Assembly: GCF_900101045.1 (NCBI RefSeq) | Contig: NZ_FNFN01000003.1 | Location: 620,001-684,000, forward strand | Direction of reading: 5' to 3' | Source of the DNA: Nocardioides sp. YR527 | Lineage (GTDB): Bacteria > Actinomycetota > Actinomycetes > Propionibacteriales > Nocardioidaceae | DNA: 64,000 nt | Part shown: positions 18,519 to 27,104 of the stretch, in pieces | Position numbering within the stretch: position 1 is the stretch's first letter | Layout: each line of letters starts with the position of its first letter | The notes under the pieces: model-generated | Databases searched by the model: none | What the model saw: only the letters and a program-made list of their open reading frames with translations | Told to the model about the DNA's origin: nothing | Position numbers and translations under genes: made by a program

Positions 18519-18539
18519 CGAGCATCCGCGTCCGACGCC

Positions 18540-20342
18540 CTAGACCCCAGGCAGCGTCAGCGCCACCCGGGTGCCCTCACCAGGGCGTGAGTCGAGCTCG
18601 ACCAACCCGTGGTGGCGCCTGGTGATCTGCTCGACCAAGGTCAGCCCGAGTCCGGCTCCGCGCGAACCACCGAGCGCGGAGTTGGAGCCTCGGTAGAACG
18701 GGTCGAAGACCTCAGGCTGCTCCTCGTAGGCGATGCCGACACCGGCGTCGGCGACGATGATCGTGACCTCGCTGCCGGCGCTGTAGAGCATCACCTGCAC
18801 CCGCGAGCCCCGGTAGCTGTAGGTCAGCGCGTTCTTGACCAGGTGCAGGAAGGCCGCGCGCAGCTCGCGAGGATCACCGACGACGTACGCAGGCCCGGTC
18901 GGTGTCGTCAGGACGCACTCGATGTCCTTGTGGGCTGCGTCGGGATCGAGCTCGTCGAGCACGTCGTCGAGCATCTCGGAGACCTCGATCGTGGTCTCGC
19001 CGGGGGCGTTGGCTGGGTCGCGGATCCGGGACAGGAGCAGCAGGTCGCTGACGATGCCCTCGATCTGGGCGCTGCGTACGGTCAGCGTCTCCACCTGGAC
19101 GATCCACGGCAGGGTGTTGGCGTGCTCGCCGGCCAACGCGTTCAGCGAGGTGCCGAGCGCGTTCACCGGGATCCGGAGCTCGCGGGCGACGGCCTCGATC
19201 AGCCGGTTCCGTTCGCGGTCGGCGTGGGCGAGCTGCTGGGCGAGGTCGCGCTCCTGCGTGTAGGCGTTGGCGGTGAGCACGATGCGTCCGAAGTCGCGGC
19301 CGAGCTCCATCGCCAGCCGGCCCTCCGCGTCGGTCCACGTGGGCCGCCCGGGGGAGCGGAGCAGGACGATGTGGCCGAGCCACTCGTGGTCGGCGCCGAC
19401 CGGTACGACCAGGGCGCTCGCCGCTCCCAGGGTCTCGAAGAACTGGTTCACGACGGCGGCCTGCTCGTTCCACTCCGAGGAGTCCGAGATCCGCTCGCGG
19501 CACAGGATCGAGTAGGTGCCGTCCGCCCAGTATCGCGACGTGTTCCGCGAGGTGAGCGACGCCAGGCCCGGGTCGGGGTCCCAGTTGAGGCCCGGGGTCG
19601 CGTGCACGACCATCTCGTTGTGGGAGCCCTTGGTCGCCATCCAGATCCCGTCGGCTCCCAGGCCGCGGATCAGCGCGTCGTGGCTGGTGTCGAGCACGTC
19701 GGCGAGGCTGAGCTTGGAGCTGGCGTCGCGCAGGAACTCCTTGGCGGTCTCGAGGTTCGCGGCCCGCTCGTAGAGCCGCTCGCGCTCGAGGTAGCCGCGC
19801 ACGACCCGCTGGGCACGCTTCGCGAACCGGTTGAGCACCCGGCGCTGGGTGAAGTCGGGCCGACGGCCGCTGACCGGCATGTCCACCGAGAGGCAGCCCT
19901 GGATGGAGCCGTCGTCACCGAGGATCGGCGCGATCAGCATGTCGTGGGGGTGCCACGCGTCGGCGGCGTCGATCATGTTGGTGGTCGAGACCCAGCTGCC
20001 CTCGTGAAGGTTCACCCGCTCCTGGGGGATGAACCGCCAGGCGCCCCAGTTCTCGCCGCGGGAGAGGTTGTCGCGCAGGTCGGAGAGGGCCCACCGGGTG
20101 CCGAGGATCTCCTCGGCCGTCTCCCGTCGTCCGTGCGCGTTCAGGCCACTGATGAAGCCGTGGACCGCGACCACCTCGAGCTCGTCGCCGCGGACGACGT
20201 TGATCGCCGAGATGCCGAAGCCGAGCAGCTCACAGATGCCTTCGGAGATCATCTGGAGCGCGGGATCTGCCACCGGCAGCGACGTCCTGCTCGGCGTGCT
20301 CGCAGGCACGTCGAGGGCTTCGACTGACTGTGGTGGGGGCAT
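18540..20342 (-). CDS. GAF-domain sensor histidine kinase, third of three tandem paralogues; phospho-acceptor His replaced by Arg
   Basis: 600 residues, no transmembrane helix. Two GAF-like sensor regions (about 25-190 and 205-360), a dimerisation helix, and a complete HATPase_c domain: N box with N504, G1 DAGVGIA at 532-538, G2 GAGLGLTLV at about 563-571. At the H box the sequence reads AVARELRIPV, so residue 387 is Arg where HisKA kinases have the phosphorylated His. ATP binding may remain but autophosphorylation at the usual place cannot. It is last in a row of three co-oriented paralogues, 140 bp after the second. No response regulator is adjacent. Confidence 0.85.
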   Translation of the reverse strand: MPPPQSVEALDVPASTPSRTSLPVADPALQMISEGICELLGFGISAINVVRGDELEVVAVHGFISGLNAHGRRETAEEILGTRWALSDLRDNLSRGENWGAWRFIPQERVNLHEGSWVSTTNMIDAADAWHPHDMLIAPILGDDGSIQGCLSVDMPVSGRRPDFTQRRVLNRFAKRAQRVVRGYLERERLYERAANLETAKEFLRDASSKLSLADVLDTSHDALIRGLGADGIWMATKGSHNEMVVHATPGLNWDPDPGLASLTSRNTSRYWADGTYSILCRERISDSSEWNEQAAVVNQFFETLGAASALVVPVGADHEWLGHIVLLRSPGRPTWTDAEGRLAMELGRDFGRIVLTANAYTQERDLAQQLAHADRERNRLIEAVARELRIPVNALGTSLNALAGEHANTLPWIVQVETLTVRSAQIEGIVSDLLLLSRIRDPANAPGETTIEVSEMLDDVLDELDPDAAHKDIECVLTTPTGPAYVVGDPRELRAAFLHLVKNALTYSYRGSRVQVMLYSAGSEVTIIVADAGVGIAYEEQPEVFDPFYRGSNSALGGSRGAGLGLTLVEQITRRHHGLVELDSRPGEGTRVALTLPGV

Positions 20343-20482
20343 CCTTGCTCTCGGGTAGGTCGGTCAGGGCGGGTGTTGCAACTGCGTGGCAGTCCTGAGG
20401 ACCTGGGCACCACGGAGTGTTGCACGAAACGCGCGCGCTGTGCAGCCGTAGACGTCCGTCTCGACCAGATTGTGACGTTTGG

Positions 20483-22327
20483 TTAACCAAGCGAGGTGGC
20501 GTCGTTGGCCAACGGAAGGACGAGGGATACGCGGGTGCCGGTGCCGGGCTCCGAACGCAGCGTGACGCGGCCGTCGTGGCGGCGCGCGACCCGGTCGACG
20601 ATGCTGAGCCCGAGGCCGACGCCCTTGCGGCCACCGATCGCCTGGCTCGACCCGCGGTAGAACTCGGTGAAGACCTGGATCTGCTCCGCCGCGGGGATGC
20701 CGACCCCGTTGTCGGTCACCGAGATGGCCGCCTCGCTCGCGCTCTCCACGATGTAGAGCCGGATGTGGCCGCCGCGGTGGGTGTAGACCAGCGCGTTGTC
20801 GACCAGCCGGAGGATCGCCGCCGTGATCTCGCTGCGGTCGCCCAGCACGAAGACGCTGCGCGCGGGCACGTCGAGGCTCACCTCGATGCCACGCTTCTCG
20901 GACTCGTACGTCCTCTGCTCGAAGATCTCCTGCAGGAGGGACGTCAGATCGACGTGGGCGAGGGCCGGCCGCGAGGCGGGGTCGGAGAAGCGCGAGAACA
21001 GCAGCAGGTCGTCGACCATCGCGACCAGCTGGTCGGATCGGCTGATCAGGTTGCCGACCTGCTGGAACCAGGTCGGCGATCCGCGGCCCTCGTGACGCAT
21101 CGCGTCGATGCCGGTGGTGAGGGCGGTCAGCGGGTTGTGCAGCTCCTGCGCGACGGCCTCGATGAGCCGGCTGTGCACCTTGTCGGCGGTCGCCAGCCGC
21201 TGGGCGAGGTCACGCTCCTGGGTGTAGGCGTTGGAGGTGAGCACGATGCGCCCGAAGTCGCGACCGAACTCCATCGCGAGGCGCCCCTCGGCATCCGTCC
21301 AGCGCGGCCGGCCCGAGCCACGCACCAGCACCAGATGACCCAGCGCCGTGGTCTCGACCCCGATCGGTACGACCAGGAGAGAGTCCGCCTCCACCGCGTC
21401 GAGGAAATCGAGGCCGAGCCTGGCGAACATCCTCCGCTCCGCGGCACCCTGTTGCAGCACGTGCCGGAGCATCTCGCGGTTGACGATGGCGTGCTGGCCC
21501 GCGTTCCACAATCGGGTGGCCTGGTAGGCCTGTCCTGCGGCGATGTTGTTGCTGTCGTTGGCGTTCCAGCCGAGGCCGGGGGAGGCGTAGGCGACGGACC
21601 CGCCCTCGCCGTCCTGAGCCTGCACGTAGAGACCATCGGCGTCGAGACCCCGGCTCATCGCCTCCTGGGTGGCCTCGAGCACCTCGGTGAGACCGAGCTG
21701 GGAGTTGGCCTCGCGCAGGAAGCTCTGGGCCTCGAGCAGGTTGTTGGCCCGCTCCTCGAGGTATTCGCGCTGCAGGGTCAGCAGCACCGTTCGCCTCGCC
21801 TGGCGGGCGAACCGGTTGAGGATCCGCTGCTGGCGCCGGCCGGGCCTGCGGCCGTTGGTCGGACGGTCGATCGACAGTACGCCGACGAGCTCCCCGTTCT
21901 CGTCGTAGAAGGGCGCCAGGAGCTCGTCGAGCCGGTGCCAGTCCTGCGGGTCCTTCAGGATGTCCTCGTCGGTGTCGGGGACCCAGTAGCCCTCCGCCTC
22001 GCCGATGGTGTTCTTCTCGTGGGGGACGAACTTGATGTCGCCCCAGTCCACGGACATGTCCAGCAGGTCGGTGACCACCGAGACCGGGAACCGGGTGCCG
22101 AGCATCTCGGCGACGGTCATCTCGCCCTCGACGGTGTGGCCGGTCTCGTCCCCGTACGCCGCGACGATCTCGAACTCGTCACCTCGGCGGATGTTGATCA
22201 CGGCGGCACCGAAGCCGACGAGCTCGGTGACCCCCTCCGCGATCAGCTGCAGACCGGGATCCGGGCTCGGGTACGCCTCGGAGGCGCCGCTTGGCGCGTC
22301 CGGACCCTCTGAGGGCGTACTGGTCAT
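20483..22327 (-). CDS. GAF-domain sensor histidine kinase, second of three tandem paralogues; H-box His replaced by Gln
   Basis: 614 residues with the same plan as its neighbours: two GAF-like regions (about 25-190 and 205-365), dimerisation helix, HATPase_c with N511, TDNGVGI near 538 and GVGLGLSIV near 569. The H box reads AVAQELHNPLTAL: residue 394 is Gln at the phospho-acceptor position, while His397 lies three residues later and is probably out of register. The ATG at 22327 is preferred over 22354 because GGAG lies 6 nt upstream and MTSTPS parallels the MTSPAP start of the next paralogue. It is most similar to the downstream kinase, sharing the GRLAMEFGRDFGRIVLT type of block. Confidence 0.85.
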   Translation of the reverse strand: MTSTPSEGPDAPSGASEAYPSPDPGLQLIAEGVTELVGFGAAVINIRRGDEFEIVAAYGDETGHTVEGEMTVAEMLGTRFPVSVVTDLLDMSVDWGDIKFVPHEKNTIGEAEGYWVPDTDEDILKDPQDWHRLDELLAPFYDENGELVGVLSIDRPTNGRRPGRRQQRILNRFARQARRTVLLTLQREYLEERANNLLEAQSFLREANSQLGLTEVLEATQEAMSRGLDADGLYVQAQDGEGGSVAYASPGLGWNANDSNNIAAGQAYQATRLWNAGQHAIVNREMLRHVLQQGAAERRMFARLGLDFLDAVEADSLLVVPIGVETTALGHLVLVRGSGRPRWTDAEGRLAMEFGRDFGRIVLTSNAYTQERDLAQRLATADKVHSRLIEAVAQELHNPLTALTTGIDAMRHEGRGSPTWFQQVGNLISRSDQLVAMVDDLLLFSRFSDPASRPALAHVDLTSLLQEIFEQRTYESEKRGIEVSLDVPARSVFVLGDRSEITAAILRLVDNALVYTHRGGHIRLYIVESASEAAISVTDNGVGIPAAEQIQVFTEFYRGSSQAIGGRKGVGLGLSIVDRVARRHDGRVTLRSEPGTGTRVSLVLPLANDATSLG

Positions 22328-22374
22328 GAGTTCTCCGCCGAGATGAAAATGCAACCCGTTCCCGTTGCGTAAGG

Positions 22375-24264
22375 TTAAACAATGGGCAGCGTCACACGGA
22401 ATGTGCTTCCCACGCCAGGGGTCGAGTCGACGGATATCAGTCCGCCGCGTCGACTGACGATTCGAGACACGATCGTCAGTCCGAGACCGGTGCCTGGCTG
22501 TTTGAGTGCTGTGGGGTTGGTCGAACGGAAGAACTCGGTGAAGAGCCGGTCCTGGTCCTCCGGTGAGATCCCGAGGCCGTGGTCGGTCACCCGGAGCTCG
22601 AACCAGCCGGGGCTGGTGCGGGTGCTCACGATGACCTGACCGCCCTCGGGGCTGTACTTGATCGCGTTGGTGACCAGGTTGATCACCACCCGGTCCAGAT
22701 CGCCCGGCGCGAGGGTCACGTAGACGTCGTCGGACGGCATGTCGAAGACGAGCTCGTGGGCGTCGCTGGTGGGCATCTCGGCGCTGAGCTGGCTGTGGAC
22801 CTCCTCGAGCACGGGCGCGACCTGGATCGGCACCGTGGTCGGCAGGTGGTCGGGGTCGGAGACCTTCGACAGCATCGCCAGGTCGGCCACGATCTTCTCG
22901 GTGCGGTCACGGTTGCGGGTGAGCGCGGTCAGCACCTCGGCGTACTCGTCCTCGGACTCCGCGTAGGGCAGCGACTCGATGTTCCACCGGAACGCGGAGA
23001 GCGGGTTCTTCAGCTCGTGGGCGACCGTCGCGATCAGCCGGCTCTTGTGGGCCTCCAGCTCACGCAGCGAGTCGACCGCCGCCTTCTGACGCAGGTACGC
23101 CCTGGAGTTGTGGACCACGCGGCCGAAGTCGCGGCCGAGGTCGGCGGCGGTGATCAGCTCGAGCTCGCTCCAGTGGGGCTTGTCGGGACCGCGGCAGAGG
23201 AGCATCGCTCCGTACCACGTCTGGCCGGAGCCGATCGGGACCCCGACGATCGAGCCGACCTTGTAGTGGCGGACCCACTCGGTGATCCGCTGCTGCGCCT
23301 CCGGGTCGGGGTGGGGCAGCCGCGCGGCGCCGTCCGGGGTCTGGACGGTGATGCTGCGCTGGTCCCAGAGGTATTGCCCGTAGTCGACCATGAACGGGTT
23401 GGTCAGGTCCTCGATCGGGAGCTTGAAGTCCTCCCGGTAGATCTTGGTGCGGATGCCCCGGCCGCCCGGCTTGGACATGTGCAGCCAGAAGTCGGTCAGG
23501 TCGAGTACGTCGACCAGACCCGTGCTCAGCGAGTTGAGGATCTCGTCGGGGTCCAGCTCGCGCCCGGCGCGGCGGATCACGTCGCGGGCGGCCTCGGCGA
23601 GGCGTACCTGCTCGGAGAGCTCCTCACGCTCCAGGGCGAGCAGGATGGCGCGCTGCGCCTGCACCGCGTGGCGGCCGAGCACGGCGCGCTTCTCCGGATT
23701 GGGGCGGAGGCCGTCGGTCGGGACGTCGACGATCAGGGTGCCGCGAAGCTTGCCGGCGTCGTCGCGCAGCGGCGCGACCAGCAGGTCGAGCGGGTTCCAG
23801 GCGCCGGCGGCGTCGACCGTGGTCATCGTCGGGATCCAGCCGTACACGTCGGCGGTCGGGTCCAGCCGCTCCGCCGGCACGAACTTGAAGATGCCCCAGT
23901 CATCGGCCCGGGCGAGCTCGGCCTCGAGCCGCTCGATGGGGGTCACGGTGCCGAGCAGGTCGGCGCGGGCGGACTCCTGGCCCGAGACCACGACCATGTG
24001 AAGGTCGCCGTCGGCGCGCGCGACGCTGATCGTGGCCATCTCGAAGCCCGCCAGCGCGGTCAGGCTGTCGGCGATCAGCTGGAGGTCGGAGAGATCCTCG
24101 CCGGGGGTGAGCAGACCACCGATCTCGGCCAGATCGGTCGTGATCGTGGTCATCGTCGTGGTGAGGTCGCTTCTGGCGCGTTTCCCGCCCAACGGTGGTG
24201 GGGCGAATCCCGGCGGCACCGTCAGTCGGTGACCGCCGGCGGGCTTGGGCGCTGGAGAAGTCAT
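22375..24264 (-). CDS. GAF-domain sensor histidine kinase, first of three tandem paralogues; canonical H box
   Basis: 629 residues. N-terminal GAF-like region about 55-210, second sensor region about 225-390, HisKA with H416 in TVAHELKNPLSAF, then HATPase_c with N533, DHGLGIS near 561 and GTGLGLTIV near 591. It is the only one of the three with an intact phospho-acceptor. The start at 24264 is chosen by analogy with the next gene; a GATAAT box ends 7 nt upstream, consistent with a leaderless transcript. The frame is open to 24330. It is divergent from purF and leads the three-gene row. Confidence 0.85.
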   Translation of the reverse strand: MTSPAPKPAGGHRLTVPPGFAPPPLGGKRARSDLTTTMTTITTDLAEIGGLLTPGEDLSDLQLIADSLTALAGFEMATISVARADGDLHMVVVSGQESARADLLGTVTPIERLEAELARADDWGIFKFVPAERLDPTADVYGWIPTMTTVDAAGAWNPLDLLVAPLRDDAGKLRGTLIVDVPTDGLRPNPEKRAVLGRHAVQAQRAILLALEREELSEQVRLAEAARDVIRRAGRELDPDEILNSLSTGLVDVLDLTDFWLHMSKPGGRGIRTKIYREDFKLPIEDLTNPFMVDYGQYLWDQRSITVQTPDGAARLPHPDPEAQQRITEWVRHYKVGSIVGVPIGSGQTWYGAMLLCRGPDKPHWSELELITAADLGRDFGRVVHNSRAYLRQKAAVDSLRELEAHKSRLIATVAHELKNPLSAFRWNIESLPYAESEDEYAEVLTALTRNRDRTEKIVADLAMLSKVSDPDHLPTTVPIQVAPVLEEVHSQLSAEMPTSDAHELVFDMPSDDVYVTLAPGDLDRVVINLVTNAIKYSPEGGQVIVSTRTSPGWFELRVTDHGLGISPEDQDRLFTEFFRSTNPTALKQPGTGLGLTIVSRIVSRRGGLISVDSTPGVGSTFRVTLPIV

Positions 24265-24400
24265 CGGATCGATTATCCGGGATGTCGGTCCCGGGCGGTA
24301 GGGCAGACGTGGATCGTTCTTTACATTCATGATTCCGAGACGTTCATGTGACCACCCTTACAGGACTGTCAAGGGTTCGCTGATCGCCTGCGTACGGCCT

Positions 24401-24406
24401 TACACT
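24401..24406 (+). promoter_or_regulatory. -10-like box (TACACT) for purF, leaderless arrangement
   Basis: TACACT ends 7 nt before the GTG at 24414. No Shine-Dalgarno sequence fits between them. Confidence 0.45.
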
Positions 24407-24413
24407 CGGTGCC

Positions 24414-25961
24414 GTGGTCAACCTCACCAGCTCAGGTAGGCACGTGTCCCGACGCAAGGGTGGCGACGGCCGGCTCACCGCCGCCCTCGACCCCCACGAC
24501 CAGGGTCCTCAGGATCACTGCGGCGTCTTCGGTGTGTGGGCGCCGGGCGAGGACGTCGCGAAGCTGACGTACTTCGGCCTGTACGCCCTGCAGCACCGTG
24601 GCCAGGAGTCGGCGGGCATCGCGGTCAGCAACGGGCGCCAGATCCTGGTCTACAAGGACATGGGCCTGGTCAGCCAGGTCTTCGACGAGCCGACCCTCGA
24701 GTCGCTCAAGGGTCACGTGGCCATCGGTCACGCCCGCTACTCCACCACCGGTGCCTCGGTGTGGGAGAACGCGCAGCCGATCTTCAAGCCGACGCCGGAC
24801 GGCTCCGTCGCCCTCGGCCACAACGGCAACCTGATCAACGTCGCCGACATGCGCTCGGCCGTCGAGGCGCTGCCCGAGCACTCCGAGGGCCGCCACGCGC
24901 CGGTGTCGACCAACGACACCTCGCTGCTCACCGAGCTGCTCGCCTTCCACCCCGACTCCTCGCTGGAGGCGCGCGCGCTGGAGGTGCTGCCGACGATCAA
25001 GGGCGCCTTCTCGCTGGTGTGGATGAACGAGGACACCCTGTTCGCCGCGCGTGACCCGCAGGGCATCCGCCCGCTGGTGCTCGGCCGCCTCGACCGCGGC
25101 TGGGTGATCGCCTCGGAGGACGCCGCGCTGGCCACCGTCGGCGCGAGCGTGGTCCGCGAGGTCGAGCCCGGCGAGATGATCATCATCGACGAGTCCGGCC
25201 TGCGCTCGGTGCGGTTCGCCGAGGCCGACCGCAAGGGCTGCGTCTTCGAGTACGTCTACCTCGCCCGCCCCGACGCCAACATCGCCGGCCGCAACGTCCA
25301 CGAGTCCCGCGTCGAGATGGGCCGCGAGCTGGCCCGGGAGTTCCCGGTCGACGCCGACCTGGTCATCCCGGTGCCCGAGTCCGGCATCCCCGCCGCGACC
25401 GGCTACGCGCTGGAGAGCGGCCTGCCCTTCGGCCAGGCGTTCGTGAAGAACGGCTACGTGGGGCGCACCTTCATCCAGCCCTCCCAGACCCTGCGCCAGC
25501 TCGGCATCCGGCTCAAGCTGAACGTGCTCGAGCACATGGTTCGCGGCAAGAAGGTCGTCGTCGTCGACGACTCGATCGTGCGCGGCAACACCCAGCGCGC
25601 GCAGGTGCGGATGCTGCGTGAGGCCGGCGCCCTGGAGGTCCACGTGCGGATCTCGTCGCCGCCCGTCAAGTGGCCGTGCTTCTACGGCATCGACTTCGCC
25701 ACCCGTGCCGAGCTGATCGCCAACGGTCTCTCCGTCGACGAGATCGCCGCCTCGGTCGGTGCGGACTCGCTCGGGTACATCTCCCTCGACGGGATGATCT
25801 CGGCGACCCGCCAGGAGCGCGCCGCGCTCTGCACGGCCTGCTTCACCGGCGAATACCCCGTAGAGCTGCCCGACGAGAGCATGCTCGGCAAGCACCTCCT
25901 CGAGGTCTCGCTGCAGTCCCCGACCGAGGGCAAGGCCCTGCCGGTCCTGAACAACCCGTGA
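24414..25961 (+). CDS. purF: Amidophosphoribosyltransferase PurF
   Basis: 515 residues. Catalyses the first step of purine synthesis, PRPP plus glutamine to phosphoribosylamine. The class II glutaminase domain begins at the Cys of DHCGVFGVW after a ~37-residue leader that is normally removed; LQHRGQESAGIA and GHARYSTTG follow. The PRPP site is VVVVDDSIVRGNT. Spaced Cys residues toward the C-terminus (ALCTACFTGEYP) fit the Fe-S form seen in this group. The GTG at 24414 is supported by the TACACT box; another GTG at 24444 is possible. purM follows by 14 bp. Confidence 0.97.
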   Translation: MVNLTSSGRHVSRRKGGDGRLTAALDPHDQGPQDHCGVFGVWAPGEDVAKLTYFGLYALQHRGQESAGIAVSNGRQILVYKDMGLVSQVFDEPTLESLKGHVAIGHARYSTTGASVWENAQPIFKPTPDGSVALGHNGNLINVADMRSAVEALPEHSEGRHAPVSTNDTSLLTELLAFHPDSSLEARALEVLPTIKGAFSLVWMNEDTLFAARDPQGIRPLVLGRLDRGWVIASEDAALATVGASVVREVEPGEMIIIDESGLRSVRFAEADRKGCVFEYVYLARPDANIAGRNVHESRVEMGRELAREFPVDADLVIPVPESGIPAATGYALESGLPFGQAFVKNGYVGRTFIQPSQTLRQLGIRLKLNVLEHMVRGKKVVVVDDSIVRGNTQRAQVRMLREAGALEVHVRISSPPVKWPCFYGIDFATRAELIANGLSVDEIAASVGADSLGYISLDGMISATRQERAALCTACFTGEYPVELPDESMLGKHLLEVSLQSPTEGKALPVLNNP

Positions 25962-25975
25962 TCGGAGATCTTGAC

Positions 25976-27043
25976 GTGACTCAGAGCCAGAACGCGTACG
26001 CCGCAGCAGGTGTCGACATCCACGCCGGCGACCGCGCCGTGGATCTGATGAAGGTCTGGATCGAGAAGTCCCGGCGCCCCGAGGTGCTCGGCGGGGTCGG
26101 TGGCTTCGCCGGTCTCTTCGACGCGAGCGCCCTGAAGGCGTACGAGCGTCCGCTGCTGGCCACCTCGACCGACGGCGTCGGCACCAAGGTCGCGATCGCG
26201 CAGGCGCTGGACAAGCACGACACGATCGGGTTCGACCTGGTCGGCATGGTCGTCGACGACCTGGTCGTGTGTGGCGCCGAGCCGCTGTTCATGACCGACT
26301 ACATCGCCACCGGGAAGGTCATCCCGGAGCGGGTTGCGGCGATCGTCAAGGGTATCGCCGAAGCGTGTGTCGAGGCCGGCTGCGCGCTGGTCGGTGGCGA
26401 GACCGCCGAGCACCCGGGTCTGCTTGCTGCCGACGAGTACGACGTTGCCGGTGCGGCCACCGGCGTCGTCGAGGCCGACAAGCTGCTCGGTGCGAACCTG
26501 GTCAAGGCGGGCGACGTCGTCCTCGCCATGGAGGCCTCCGGCCTGCACTCCAACGGCTTCTCCCTGGTCCGCCACGTGCTGCTCAACTCGGGCGCCTACA
26601 CGCTCGACGCGCAGGTCGCCGAGCTCGGGAAGACCCTCGGCGAGGAGCTCCTCACCCCGACCCGCGTCTACGCCAAGGCCTGCCTGGAGCTGGCCCGTGG
26701 GACGAAGACCCACGCGATGTCCCACGTCACCGGTGGCGGCCTCGCCGCCAACCTGGAGCGGGTCATGCCCGCGGAGCTCTCCGCGCGCATCGACCGCACC
26801 ACCTGGACCCCGGCGCCCGTCTTCGACCTCGTCCGCCGCACCGGCTCCGTGGCCCTGCCCGACCTGGAGATGACCCTCAACTGTGGCGTCGGCATGGTCG
26901 CGCTGGTCGACCCCGAGGACGTCGACGAGGCCGTACGCATCCTCGCCGGCTACGACATCCGCGCCTGGGCCGCCGGTGAGGTCACCGACACCCCGGGTGG
27001 CAAGGTCGAGCTGACCGGCTCCTACGCCGGCTGGACCGCCTGA
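25976..27043 (+). CDS. purM: Phosphoribosylformylglycinamidine cyclo-ligase PurM
   Basis: 355 residues, standard length. Closes the imidazole ring, FGAM to AIR, using ATP. Family blocks: YAAAGVDIHAGDRAVD at the start, STDGVGTKVAIA, GFDLVGMVVDDLVVCGAEPLFMTDY, GGETAEHPG, and SHVTGGGLAANLERV. GTG start with GGAG 8 nt upstream. An open frame reaches back to 25670 but would overlap purF, so it is not used. Likely co-transcribed with purF. Confidence 0.97.
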   Translation: MTQSQNAYAAAGVDIHAGDRAVDLMKVWIEKSRRPEVLGGVGGFAGLFDASALKAYERPLLATSTDGVGTKVAIAQALDKHDTIGFDLVGMVVDDLVVCGAEPLFMTDYIATGKVIPERVAAIVKGIAEACVEAGCALVGGETAEHPGLLAADEYDVAGAATGVVEADKLLGANLVKAGDVVLAMEASGLHSNGFSLVRHVLLNSGAYTLDAQVAELGKTLGEELLTPTRVYAKACLELARGTKTHAMSHVTGGGLAANLERVMPAELSARIDRTTWTPAPVFDLVRRTGSVALPDLEMTLNCGVGMVALVDPEDVDEAVRILAGYDIRAWAAGEVTDTPGGKVELTGSYAGWTA

Positions 27044-27056
27044 GCCCAGCACAGCG

Positions 27057-27092
27057 AGAAGGGCGCCGGCGCGACTGCTCCGGCGCCCTTCT
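27057..27092. terminator. Bidirectional terminator between purM and the PhoX-like gene
   Basis: Arms 27057-27069 and 27080-27092 are perfectly complementary (13 bp) with a 10-nt loop. The plus-strand side ends CTTCT. Confidence 0.8.
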
Positions 27093-27104
27093 GCGTCTCT
27101 CACG

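Noticed and set aside
25670..25975. Upstream extension of purM
   Set aside because: It would overlap the last 290 bp of purF in another frame; the GTG at 25976 has a ribosome site and the family N-terminus.
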